Assembly: GCA_947475735.1 (NCBI GenBank)
Contig: CANJLQ010000021.1
Location: 1 to 40,271, forward strand
Source of the DNA: Caulobacteraceae bacterium
GTDB taxonomy: Bacteria; Pseudomonadota; Alphaproteobacteria; Caulobacterales; Caulobacteraceae
Direction of reading: 5' to 3'
DNA: 40,271 nt
Position numbers and translations under genes: made by a program. A model generated the notes under the pieces. That model was not told the origin of the DNA, made no database searches, and saw nothing but the letters and a program-made list of their open reading frames with translations. Positions within the stretch are counted from its first letter, which is position 1. Every line of letters starts with the position of its first letter. Below, one piece after another: positions 8,591-16,232 of the stretch.

Positions 8591-8675
8591 TGGTGCGGGT
8601 GGCCGGGGTCGAACCGGCACTCCTCTCGGAACTGGATTTTGAATCCAGCGCGTCTACCAATTCCACCACACCCGC
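8591..8675 (-). tRNA. tRNA-Leu(CAA), complete
   Basis: Read on the minus strand this folds as a full class II tRNA. The acceptor stem is GCGGGTG pairing with CACCCGC, the anticodon stem is CTGGA/TCCAG with loop TTCAAAA (anticodon CAA), the long variable arm is typical of leucine tRNAs, the T-loop is TTCGACC, and CCA is encoded at 8591-8593. It lies inside the accessory island, while a second tRNA-Leu(CAA) gene is broken at the island's right boundary (12060-12098). Its acceptor halves pair only with each other, so it is not a chimera formed by integration into the broken gene. Confidence 0.93.
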
Positions 8676-8877
8676 ACAGGTCTAGCGAGGGCTGATCTAC
8701 AAGGCGTGGGGACGGGTTTCAACTGGTGTGATGCCGGATCCGTCGCCCTTACCCGGTCGCTGTGGTCAGCATCGCCGTGCAGCTGGTTCCTCGCCCCGCA
8801 ATGGTATCCATTGGCAGCCGGTTGCGTCACCCATCGTCCGTTTCGGATACTGGGGTGGATGAGCGGGAGGATGCGAG

Positions 8878-9582
8878 ATGATTAGTCTTTGGCGGGACAG
8901 CGTGATCGCCCTGGTGGCTGTCTTTGTTTTGTCGGGATTGGGGACGCAGTTTGCGATCCGTGCGGGCTGGGACGGGGATGCCGCAGCCTGGTTCTCGGCC
9001 TTCGCAACATCTTTAGCCATCGTAGCGGCTGTTGCGGTCGTCCGACTTCAACTCCTCGCCCAAGCGCGGGCCGAGAGGGCCCGGCGCGCTGATCTGGCGC
9101 AAGTGGCTTATGATCTTGCCGGAGAGGCGCTAGCTCTCGTCACCGATCGGCTGAACGTAGCCCTGTCACCTAGCCAGCCCCAGAGTGTGTTCGAACTACG
9201 CGAGCACAGGACTACGGAAACCATCTTGGCTATGCGGGAGCTTGAGCCGCACACACTGCCGCCGACCATCCTGCAGCCCTTCGTGCAAGTGCGGAGCCGC
9301 GTCCACGCGATCAACAGACGTATTTCGGAAGTCTACGAGAAGCGGGCACGGGACCGGACCTACGACCAGCATGGAAAGCTTGGCGGCGCCGTGACGGTCC
9401 ATCCGCTGGCCTGTGCCGCCTTCACGGAATTAGGCGAGGTTGTCGACAAGGAGCTAGTCGGCAAGTCGCTGCCCCGGCGAACGATCCCGGTTCCGAACAG
9501 CGTCACAAACTACGAGGCGGATCGCTCAACAACGTCTTCTCGGGCCCGGGCTCGGCCACGGCTGAGCCGCCGCACATCATGA
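8878..9582 (+). CDS. two-TM membrane protein, partner of the next nuclease
   Basis: I do not recognise a family. The 234-residue protein has two hydrophobic helices near the N-terminus (about 8-27 and 38-56), then a charged, mainly helical cytoplasmic part, and a low-complexity Ser/Arg-rich tail after about residue 214. The start is well placed: GGGAGG lies seven bases before the ATG. The stop overlaps the next gene's ATG by four bases (ATGA), so the two are translationally coupled. Membrane protein plus nuclease in one operon, beside an integrase and restriction genes, suggests a defence cassette in which the membrane part senses or anchors. That is inference. Confidence 0.55.
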   Translation: MISLWRDSVIALVAVFVLSGLGTQFAIRAGWDGDAAAWFSAFATSLAIVAAVAVVRLQLLAQARAERARRADLAQVAYDLAGEALALVTDRLNVALSPSQPQSVFELREHRTTETILAMRELEPHTLPPTILQPFVQVRSRVHAINRRISEVYEKRARDRTYDQHGKLGGAVTVHPLACAAFTELGEVVDKELVGKSLPRRTIPVPNSVTNYEADRSTTSSRARARPRLSRRTS

Positions 9583-10676
9583 CTTTTGGAGATGGCGCAT
9601 CCCCCGTGGGCGATGCCGATAAGGGGTCAAATTTATCGAAACCCCATGACCTTCTGGCGTTGCTTGGGGGATTTGCGCGGGAACATGGCGTCCCGTTGAC
9701 TGCGGAGGATATTGTCCCGCGCTTCCTCGCCGATGCCGGCCTACGGCTGGGGTCAGCGCTGTCGGATTCAGCGCTGATCCATGGCACCCGCACCGAGCAA
9801 CAGTTCGAGGCCTTGGTGCTGTCCCTCGGAAGGTACCGTCTGCTCAAGGCGGAGGACCTGGGGCGGTTGCATTCCAACATCGCCTGCCGCGCGCCCGACT
9901 ACCGAATCGTTCTTGAGGATGGCGAGCAGTGGCTAGTGGAAGTGAAGAACGTCCGGGGGGATGATCCCGCCCGACAGGTGGCACGATTGAGCGCGGCGTA
10001 CCTCGCATCGCTCAACGCCTACTGCGATCTCGTGCGCGTCCCATTGCGGATCGCCCACTACTGGTCCCGATGGAAGATCTGGACTTTGGTGGATCCTCGC
10101 CAGTTCCTGACCGCCTCAGGTGGCGCGCGGATCGACATGATGGCTGCTTTTGCGGCGAACGAACTGTCGCGACTGGGGGACGTGATATTCTGTACCGAGC
10201 CGCCGATCCGGCTTCTGGTGGAAGCCAACTCTGAGTCCCCAAGGGAGAGGACGGCAGCGACTCGGCCGACGGGCATTCGGTTATTCGTGGGCGGCAAAGA
10301 GATCACCGAGCTGCGATCCCAGCAGCTCGCCTGGATCCTGATGCTCTACGGTGAATGGGCGGCGGACGGGCCGCACGCGGTGACCGAAGACGGACACCTC
10401 ACCGGTATCGAGTTTATCGTTGCGCCGGAGGAGGTGCCCGAGGAGGACGAGCCAGCGCTTATGGGGCGCGCAATTGGGCAAGCGAGCCGCGTCTTCGCTC
10501 GCTACTTTGCCGAAGACACCACAGCGGGGGATGCGGTAATCCAGCTGCGAGGGCAGGCAAAGCCGGAATGGTTCGAGCCGATCGCCAATTGGGATTTCAA
10601 GACCGCGCAGTTGCCGCTTTGGATCCTTCGCCTCCAGCCGCGGGGCCACACCGGGGCATCTCCCGGTGCAGATTGA
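9579..10676 (+). CDS. PD-(D/E)xK-type nuclease-like protein
   Basis: The nuclease core is visible by motif: RTEQQFEALVLSLG (residues 71-84) supplies a helix with glutamate, then APDYRIVLEDGEQWLVEVK gives P106-D107, thirteen residues, and E121-V-K123. This is the classic spacing of PD-(D/E)xK metal-dependent nucleases such as Holliday-junction resolvases and restriction enzymes. The C-terminal 230 residues, including two acidic stretches, are not recognised. It converges on the integrase gene with 16 bases between them. It is coupled to the two-TM protein upstream. Substrate and whether it acts on phage, plasmid or host DNA are unknown. Confidence 0.65.
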   Translation: MTFGDGASPVGDADKGSNLSKPHDLLALLGGFAREHGVPLTAEDIVPRFLADAGLRLGSALSDSALIHGTRTEQQFEALVLSLGRYRLLKAEDLGRLHSNIACRAPDYRIVLEDGEQWLVEVKNVRGDDPARQVARLSAAYLASLNAYCDLVRVPLRIAHYWSRWKIWTLVDPRQFLTASGGARIDMMAAFAANELSRLGDVIFCTEPPIRLLVEANSESPRERTAATRPTGIRLFVGGKEITELRSQQLAWILMLYGEWAADGPHAVTEDGHLTGIEFIVAPEEVPEEDEPALMGRAIGQASRVFARYFAEDTTAGDAVIQLRGQAKPEWFEPIANWDFKTAQLPLWILRLQPRGHTGASPGAD

Positions 10677-10692
10677 AATTGGGCCGTGGTGT

Positions 10693-11937
10693 TCACAAGG
10701 ATGGGCGTTCGCCCGGTGGAGTCGAGCGGGTTCCCGCTCTTCGGCTCGGCTTAGGACGCCGAACGTTGATGGCCGACGCGTCGATCATATTCTTGATGTG
10801 GGACGCGTAGTATTTCTCAATCATCTCGACGCTGGTGCGACAGTTTTTGGCGATCTGGTAGATGTCAGCGCCTTCCATGAGGCGCATGGAGATGTAGGTG
10901 TGCCGCAGGCTGTAGGCGGTGCGGACTTGGCCGTCCCTGTCTCGCTTGAGGTCCAGTTCTTCCAGGACGGTGTTGAGTAGCTCGCGCGGGGTGCAGCCGA
11001 AGACCTTCTCGGTGGGCCTCGGCGCCTTCGCCCCGACTGGCGTGTTCCGCTGTGAGAGGCGACGGAAGGGCTGCACAGCGCCGGGCATGCTCTTGCAGTA
11101 GCCCACGCCCCGTTTACCCCGCACCTCAATCTCCAGGATGCGCTCGCCGGAGTCTTCATCAAGAACGATCTCGGCATCCCGGAACTCTAGGCGGCCGGCC
11201 TCGTCAGGACGAAGCCCAGTGTTGACCATGAACAGCACGTAGTCGTGCAGGCGTTGGGATTCGAAGGCCCACCGCCCCCGATTGTGTCGGGGATTGGCGG
11301 CTCGTTCGCGTGTAGCCTCGTAGAGGAGCTTATACTCGGCCGGGGAGAACCATGCCCGATGGACGATCTTGCCCGACGTTTTGTACGGGGTCGAAAGATC
11401 GGGAAGGATGGCCAGCCAGCCGTGTCGATTGGCTGTCTTCAAGACCTGACGAAGCGTCACGATCTCGTGGTGCAGTGTGGTGCGAGCGGGTCGCTTAGGC
11501 TCGCCGGTTTTCGGGTCGAGGCGCGATGTCATCCGGTGAACCCGATACTCCTGCACTAGGCCGGGAGTGATCTCGCTCAGCAGCTTGTCTCCGAAGAAGG
11601 GGTAGAGGTGAACCCTCAATCGATCGCTATGGCCTTTGACATACTCCGGGTTCCGCTCGCCCAGGGTAAGAGCTTCGTACTCGCGCACGAATTGCTCTCC
11701 GCCCTCTCTGAATGTTTTGCCTGATCGCTTAGGGGCGATGCCGCCACCGAAACGGTGTTTGCCTTGAAGGGTGAGAAACCAGTCCTCGGCGAAGTCCTTC
11801 GCCAGAGCGAGGCTCTCTTGCTTGGTGGTGCTGCGGAACTGACGGCCGCCCACGGACGCCGAGCACTGCCAGTGCGGGCTGTTCGGCCGCTTGAAGACCT
11901 GGACTTTGCCGCCGAGAAGCGCGTGTCGAGTAGTCAT
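10693..11937 (-). CDS. tyrosine recombinase (island integrase)
   Basis: A 414-residue integrase with an N-terminal DNA-binding part, a core-binding SAM-like domain (about 75-175) and a catalytic domain carrying GLRPDE (first catalytic Arg), AYSLRHTYIS (box II, with Tyr in the first His position and the second catalytic Arg) and EKYYASH with the nucleophilic tyrosine. The frame opens at a TTG at 11952, but ATG at 11937 is preferred because GGAGG sits eight bases ahead of it. The 5' end faces the broken tRNA-Leu(CAA) 123 bases away, the usual placement of an integrase next to its attachment site. The leader contains three TGCGCT repeats that may bind the integrase or a regulator. Confidence 0.88.
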   Translation of the reverse strand: MTTRHALLGGKVQVFKRPNSPHWQCSASVGGRQFRSTTKQESLALAKDFAEDWFLTLQGKHRFGGGIAPKRSGKTFREGGEQFVREYEALTLGERNPEYVKGHSDRLRVHLYPFFGDKLLSEITPGLVQEYRVHRMTSRLDPKTGEPKRPARTTLHHEIVTLRQVLKTANRHGWLAILPDLSTPYKTSGKIVHRAWFSPAEYKLLYEATRERAANPRHNRGRWAFESQRLHDYVLFMVNTGLRPDEAGRLEFRDAEIVLDEDSGERILEIEVRGKRGVGYCKSMPGAVQPFRRLSQRNTPVGAKAPRPTEKVFGCTPRELLNTVLEELDLKRDRDGQVRTAYSLRHTYISMRLMEGADIYQIAKNCRTSVEMIEKYYASHIKNMIDASAINVRRPKPSRRAGTRSTPPGERPSL

Positions 11938-11954
11938 CGACAGGGCCTCCAAAA

Positions 11955-11980
11955 TGCGCTGTTTGCGCTAGCACTGCGCT
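11955..11980. repeat. three TGCGCT repeats upstream of the integrase
   Basis: TGCGCT occurs at 11955-11960, 11964-11969 and 11975-11980, in the same orientation and 9 and 11 bases apart, roughly one helical turn. They lie between the integrase start and the broken tRNA, where arm-type sites or a directionality-factor operator would be expected. Function is inferred. Confidence 0.35.
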
Positions 11981-12059
11981 AGGCGCTTGCAGCACCATAG
12001 AGCCATAAAAATGCTATGAAATCAAAGCCTCATTGGTAAATCTGACGTGATTGACGGGC

Positions 12060-12098
12060 TTTTGAGTCCGGCGCGTCTACCAATTCCACCACCGGGGC
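12060..12098 (-). pseudogene. 5' half of a tRNA-Leu(CAA) gene: attachment-site remnant
   Basis: On the minus strand from 12098 the sequence begins GCCCCGGTGGTGG and follows a leucine tRNA through the D-arm, the 5' anticodon stem CCGGA and the whole loop CTCAAAA (anticodon CAA). The next five bases, GCCCG, no longer pair with the stem (TCCGG would be needed), and no 3' half follows. The break is exactly at the loop/stem boundary, one of the crossover sublocations known for tyrosine integrases in tRNA genes. A 33-base stretch (12060-12092) matches the complete tRNA at 8637-8669 with two mismatches. This marks the right boundary of the island. Confidence 0.75.
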
Positions 12099-12221
12099 GC
12101 AGGGCCTGCGATGCCACAGCCGGGGGCGGGTCGTCCACCGTCTTTGAAGGCGACCGTCCTTGGGAGGACTGCGACCGCCCGCCCCTTGCGTTTCACCACG
12201 GTGTAACGCATTTGCCCGGGC

Positions 12222-13175
12222 ATGAGCGCGCCCCTGCCTGATCTCGCCATCGTCTATGAACACCCCGAGTGGTTCGAGCCCCTGTTCCGGGCGCTGGAGC
12301 GGCATGGGGTCAGCTATGTGAAGGTCCCGCTGGCGGGCAGCACGTTCGACCCGGCCGCCTCGCCCGCGCCCGCGACCGTGGTGTTCAGCCGGGTGGCTAT
12401 GAGCTCCTTCCTGCGCGATCCGGAGCATCCGATCTTCTACGCCCAGAGCCTGTTCGAGCACTGGCAGGGTCTGGGCACGCGGGTGGTGAACGCCTCGGCC
12501 CTGAACATCGACACCTCCAAGGCACGCCAGATGAGCCTCATCGCGCGGCTGGGGCTGAAGGGTCCGGCGACGCGGGTGGCGCACCGTCAGGCGGACATTC
12601 CGGCGGCGGCCGAGGGCCTGCGGTTCCCCGTTCTGGTCAAGGCCGACATCGGCGGGGCGGGCGCCGGCATCACCCGCTATGAGAGCCCCGAAAAGCTGGC
12701 CGAGGCGGCGGGCGAGGCCTGGTGCCCGGTGGGCGTCAACGGCATCTCCCTGATCCAGGAGTACGCCCCGCGCCGGGACGGCAAGATCACCCGGGTCGAG
12801 ACCCTGAACGGCAAGTATCTGTACGCCATCGACATCGAGAGCCCCGGCGACGCCTTTGATCTGTGTCCGGCCGACGCCTGTCTGGTGCGACCCGGCGCCC
12901 CGACCCTGACGATGACCAAGGCCGATCCGTCGCCTGAGATCATCGCGGCGGTCGAGCGCATCGCCGTCGAGGGCGGGCTGGAGGTCGGGGGCGTCGAATA
13001 TCTGATCGACGACCGTAACGGCGATGTCCTGTTCTACGACATCAACGGACTGTCGAACTTCGTCGCCAAGCCGGTGGAGGTGCTGGGCTTCGACCCGCAC
13101 GACGATCTGGTCGAATGGCTGAAGGGCGTCGTGGCGGAAGAGACCGCGCGGGCCGAAAAGGGGATGGCGGCGTGA
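12222..13175 (+). CDS. ATP-grasp ligase (RimK-like)
   Basis: A 317-residue protein with the ATP-grasp layout: an N-terminal pre-ATP-grasp domain, a nucleotide-binding segment FPVLVKADIGGAGAGI (about 135-150), LIQEY, and a C-terminal VEYLIDDRNGDVLFYDINGLSNF with the acidic and Asn residues that bind magnesium-ATP. The family joins a carboxylate to an amine or thiol through an acyl phosphate; the substrate is not evident. No clear Shine-Dalgarno precedes the ATG at 12222. The stop overlaps the GTG of the flavin monooxygenase gene by four bases, so the pair is probably one pathway. It is the first chromosomal gene beyond the island boundary. Confidence 0.75.
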   Translation: MSAPLPDLAIVYEHPEWFEPLFRALERHGVSYVKVPLAGSTFDPAASPAPATVVFSRVAMSSFLRDPEHPIFYAQSLFEHWQGLGTRVVNASALNIDTSKARQMSLIARLGLKGPATRVAHRQADIPAAAEGLRFPVLVKADIGGAGAGITRYESPEKLAEAAGEAWCPVGVNGISLIQEYAPRRDGKITRVETLNGKYLYAIDIESPGDAFDLCPADACLVRPGAPTLTMTKADPSPEIIAAVERIAVEGGLEVGGVEYLIDDRNGDVLFYDINGLSNFVAKPVEVLGFDPHDDLVEWLKGVVAEETARAEKGMAA

Positions 13176-14215
13176 GGTACGGATACTGGGCCCCGGTCTT
13201 CGGCGGCTGGCTGAGGAACGTCGCGGAAGAGCGCGAGGCGAGCTGGGAAAACGCGTCGCGGCTGGTCAAGCGGTCGGAGGCCCTGGGCTATGACCTCACT
13301 CTGATCGCCGAGCTGAACCTGAACGACATCAAGGGGATCGAGGCCCCCGCGCTGGACGCCTGGTCGACGGCGGCGGCGCTGGCGGCGGTGACCGAGACGA
13401 TCGAGCTGATGGTCGCGGTGCGGCCGAATTTTCACCAGCCGGCCCTGTTCGCCAAGAAGGCCGCCAACATCGACCGGATCTCGAACGGGCGTCTGGCGCT
13501 GAACGTCGTCTCGTCCTGGTGGGCCAAGGAGGCCGAAAGCTATGGCCTGCAGTTCGACCAGCACGACGACCGCTATGCGCGCACGACCGAATGGCTGCAG
13601 GTGCTGGATCGTCTGTGGACGGAAAAGCGCGTCGATTTCGAAGGGCGCTACTACACGCTGAAGGACGCGATCGTGGAACCCAAGCCGACGTCGAGCCCGG
13701 AGCGGCCGCGTCCGGTCATCTATGCCGGGGGCGAGTCAGAAGCCGCCAAGACCCTGATCGCGCGGCACTGCGACGCCTATGTCATGCATGGCGACGAGCC
13801 GGAGTTCATCGCCGAGAAGGTCGCCGACATGAAGGCGCGGCGCGAGGCGTTCGGCTTGCCTCCCATGCAGTACGGCATGGCCGGCTATGCCATCGTGCGC
13901 GACAGCCAGGCCGAGGCGGACCGCGAGCTGGAGCGGATCACCACGATCCCCGGCCTGGCCGACGGCACGCCGCCCGCAGGCTTCGCCAACTTCGACCAGT
14001 GGCTGTCGGGCACCGAGCTGGAGCGCGAGCTGAAGATCCGCGAATACAGCGTCTCCAACCGCGGCCTGCGCCCCGGCTTCGTCGGCACGCCGGAGACCGT
14101 CCGGGAGCGGATCGAAGCGTTCGAGGCTGCTGGGCTGGATCTGCTGCTGCTCCAGATGTCGCCCCAGGAGGAGGAGATGGAGCGGTTCTCGGCGCAGGTG
14201 ATGCGGATCAACTGA
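13172..14215 (+). CDS. luciferase-like (LLM class) flavin-dependent monooxygenase
   Basis: The 347-residue protein follows the bacterial-luciferase TIM-barrel family of the SsuD/SfnG kind: RYGYWAPVFGGW at the N-terminus, LMVAVRPNFHQPALFAKKAANIDRISNGRLALNVVSSWW for the flavin pocket, and VIYAGGESEAAK near the phosphate site. Such enzymes use reduced FMN and oxygen on sulfonates, sulfones or similar compounds. The frame stays open to 13115, but GTG at 13172 overlaps the upstream stop and places the family's N-terminus correctly. Coupled to the ATP-grasp gene. No flavin reductase or sulfonate transporter is nearby, so the substrate is open. Confidence 0.8.
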   Translation: MRYGYWAPVFGGWLRNVAEEREASWENASRLVKRSEALGYDLTLIAELNLNDIKGIEAPALDAWSTAAALAAVTETIELMVAVRPNFHQPALFAKKAANIDRISNGRLALNVVSSWWAKEAESYGLQFDQHDDRYARTTEWLQVLDRLWTEKRVDFEGRYYTLKDAIVEPKPTSSPERPRPVIYAGGESEAAKTLIARHCDAYVMHGDEPEFIAEKVADMKARREAFGLPPMQYGMAGYAIVRDSQAEADRELERITTIPGLADGTPPAGFANFDQWLSGTELERELKIREYSVSNRGLRPGFVGTPETVRERIEAFEAAGLDLLLLQMSPQEEEMERFSAQVMRIN

Positions 14216-14221
14216 CGTCTG

Positions 14222-15067
14222 TCAGTTCTGGCGGCGCAAGCGGCTCGACGGGGCGATATAGATATCGGCCCCGACGACGCCATTTCTGAAGTTTGTCCGA
14301 TAGATGATCCTGCGCACCGGAAGGGCCGCAGATCGGTCGGCCGCGTTGCGTACCCTCGCATTCTCGGCCGAGTCCACCGTCGCCTGACCGAAACCTCCGT
14401 CGATCGGGTGCTCGGATTCGATCACGCAATCGCGCAGACGGCCATCGGGTCGAGTCAGACACGACATCACCGCGAAACCCGATTCGTAGCGGTTGCGGGC
14501 GGGAAACTCCGGTCGAGGCGGTGTCTCCCACTCGATTCCCGCAGGCGGGCTTCCGTCGAGAGGCTGGATCTCGGCGTCGCGCGGATCGACCAGAGGCCGA
14601 TCGCAGGCTTCCAGAGTGCGGTCGATGGCTGCGCTGGAGGGCGGCAGATCAAGCACATAGCGAAGATTGCGTCCTCCTTCGCCCGCGCCCGGCAACATCA
14701 CCTGCAGCGCTCCGCCCTGTCTCAGGGCCCGCGCGAACGGCGCGGGCAGTTCGCTGACCGCCAGATTCGGATTTCGGGTGGTGTTCCAGCGCTGCTCGAC
14801 CGGACTGGCTTCGCCGAACCGGAGCGTCAGGACCCGCGTCTCGACCCCTTCGCCGGCGGGAGGCAAGCCTCCGATCAAGGCATCGTAACGCCCGCCGACG
14901 CACCGAACCGCGATCCCTAAACCGTTGTTGAACTCCAACTCAGCGGCGGTCAGACGTCGCTCGGCATCGACCGTTGCATCCCAGTCGTCCGACGAATCCT
15001 GAGCCAGGCCGCTGCTGGCGAAGACGGCCAGAGCCACGGCGGCGAGGGTGCGACTGCGAATGGCCAT
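14222..15067 (-). CDS. secreted protein with TonB-like C-terminal domain
   Basis: Starts MAIRSRTLAAVALAVFASSGLAQ, a signal peptide with a likely cut after SGLAQ. The middle is not recognised. The C-terminal 90 residues, PRPEFPARNRYESGFAVMSCLTRPDGRLRDCVIESEHP, match the TonB C-terminal fold as found in stand-alone periplasmic proteins of Caulobacterales. There is no transmembrane anchor plus proline-rich spacer as in true TonB, so it probably does not energise receptors directly. The frame extends six codons to a TTG at 15085, but the ATG at 15067 gives a normal signal peptide. A perfect 15-base palindrome lies 46 bases upstream. Confidence 0.7.
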   Translation of the reverse strand: MAIRSRTLAAVALAVFASSGLAQDSSDDWDATVDAERRLTAAELEFNNGLGIAVRCVGGRYDALIGGLPPAGEGVETRVLTLRFGEASPVEQRWNTTRNPNLAVSELPAPFARALRQGGALQVMLPGAGEGGRNLRYVLDLPPSSAAIDRTLEACDRPLVDPRDAEIQPLDGSPPAGIEWETPPRPEFPARNRYESGFAVMSCLTRPDGRLRDCVIESEHPIDGGFGQATVDSAENARVRNAADRSAALPVRRIIYRTNFRNGVVGADIYIAPSSRLRRQN

Positions 15068-15112
15068 GATGCTGCCCAAGGTCAAAAAGTCGCCCGCAAG
15101 CTAACCGGGGTA

Positions 15113-15127
15113 TTGCGACAGTCGCAA
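15113..15127. promoter_or_regulatory. perfect 7-1-7 palindrome upstream of the TonB-like gene
   Basis: TTGCGACAGTCGCAA is perfectly symmetric around its central base. It lies between the fumarylacetoacetate hydrolase-family stop (15176) and the TonB-like start (15067), with a further GTCGCA just beyond it. There is no T-tract, so an operator is likelier than a terminator. The binding protein is unknown. Confidence 0.35.
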
Positions 15128-15175
15128 GCGTCGCAGGACCGTTGGAACTCCAGGCCGTCCCAGGCGCGGCCGGAC

Positions 15176-16183
15176 CTAGACCGGCGTCACCGCCTGCTCA
15201 ATCGCCCCGAAGATCGAGTGATGCCTGTCGTCCAGCATCTCGATCCGGACGGTGTCGCCGTGTTTCAGGAAGGGAGTGACGGGCGCGCCGGTCAGGATCG
15301 TCTCCACCGTTCGCACCTCGGCGATGCAGGAATAGCCGAGGCCACCCTGGTCGACGGGCTTGCCGGGTCCGCCGTCGGCGCCCTTGTTCGAGACCGTCCC
15401 CGAACCGATGATCGAGCCGGCGACGAGGCTTCTTGTGCGGGCCAGATGGGCGATCAGCACGCCGAAGTCGAAGGTCATGTCGACGCCCGCATCCGCCTTG
15501 CCGAAGTCCTTGCCGTTCAGCTGGACCGACAGAGCCCCGTGCAGCTTGCCGTCCTTCCAGGCGCCGCCCAGGGCGTCGGGCGTGACGAAGACGGGGGACA
15601 GGGCGCTGGCGGGCTTGGACTGCACGAAGCCGAAGCCCTTGGCCAGTTCGCCGGGGATCAGGTTCCTGAGCGACACGTCGTTGACCAGTCCGACCAGGCG
15701 GATGTGCCCCCGCGCCTCCTCCGGCGTCACGCCCTGGGGCACGTCGCCGGTGACGACGACGATCTCGGCCTCAAGGTCGCAGCCCCAGCTTTCGTCCGCC
15801 AGTGGAATGGGGTCGCGCGCGCCCATGAAGTGATCGGAGCCGCCCTGATACATCAGGGGGTCGGTCCAGAAGGTCTCGGGCATCTCGGCCCCGCGCGCCT
15901 TACGCACCAGTTCGACGTGGTTCACATAGGCCGAACCGTCCGCCCACTGATAGGCGCGGGGCAGGGGGGCGGCGGCGTCGCGCTCGTGGAAGCGACCCCG
16001 CGGCACGGCCTCGTGGTCCAGGCTTTCGGCCAGAGCCCGGAGGCGCGGCTCGCACCGCTCCCAGTCGTCGAGCGCGGCCTGCATCGTCGGCGCGATCAGA
16101 AAGGCGTCGGTGAACCAGTGCAGGTCCGAGGAAACGACGACGAGGCGACCGTCGCGGCCGTGTTTGAGAGAGGCGAGTTTCAT
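15176..16183 (-). CDS. fumarylacetoacetate hydrolase family protein
   Basis: A 335-residue protein with the FAH fold: CDLEAEIVVVTGD supplies acidic metal ligands, NDVSLRNLIP and GFGFVQSKPASALSPVFVTPD match the family core, and GSIIGSGTVSNKG the substrate loop. True FAH splits fumarylacetoacetate into fumarate and acetoacetate, the last step of tyrosine breakdown. The presence of a 4-hydroxyphenylpyruvate dioxygenase gene at 19711-20808 makes that role reasonable, but homogentisate dioxygenase and maleylacetoacetate isomerase are not in the window. Other family members act on related diketo acids. Confidence 0.8.
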   Translation of the reverse strand: MKLASLKHGRDGRLVVVSSDLHWFTDAFLIAPTMQAALDDWERCEPRLRALAESLDHEAVPRGRFHERDAAAPLPRAYQWADGSAYVNHVELVRKARGAEMPETFWTDPLMYQGGSDHFMGARDPIPLADESWGCDLEAEIVVVTGDVPQGVTPEEARGHIRLVGLVNDVSLRNLIPGELAKGFGFVQSKPASALSPVFVTPDALGGAWKDGKLHGALSVQLNGKDFGKADAGVDMTFDFGVLIAHLARTRSLVAGSIIGSGTVSNKGADGGPGKPVDQGGLGYSCIAEVRTVETILTGAPVTPFLKHGDTVRIEMLDDRHHSIFGAIEQAVTPV

Positions 16184-16232
16184 GGGCGCAGGCTTAGGCG
16201 GTTTCCCCCGGCTTGGAAACGGCCGGCCGCCC

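Noticed and set aside
8591..8675. tRNA-Leu as the reconstituted attL end of a small 3.4-kb element ending at 12060
   Set aside because: If integration had split one gene, its 5' acceptor (GCCCCGG) would have to pair with the 3' acceptor at 8594 (CACCCGC). They do not pair, so the two belong to different tRNA genes.
9579..10676. Frameshift between the two-TM protein and the nuclease, making them one gene
   Set aside because: The tail of the first protein is low complexity, and the second has its own ATG in a regular ATGA overlap, so coupling of two genes is simpler. This cannot be fully excluded without homologues.
12030..13100. Long minus-strand open frame opposite the ATP-grasp gene
   Set aside because: It is composed of residues typical of antisense reading in high-GC DNA (many Arg, Gly, Asp, Gln), crosses the tRNA fragment and lies opposite a gene with clear motifs. 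Similar frames opposite the heparinase, M13 peptidase and bkd genes were rejected for the same reason.
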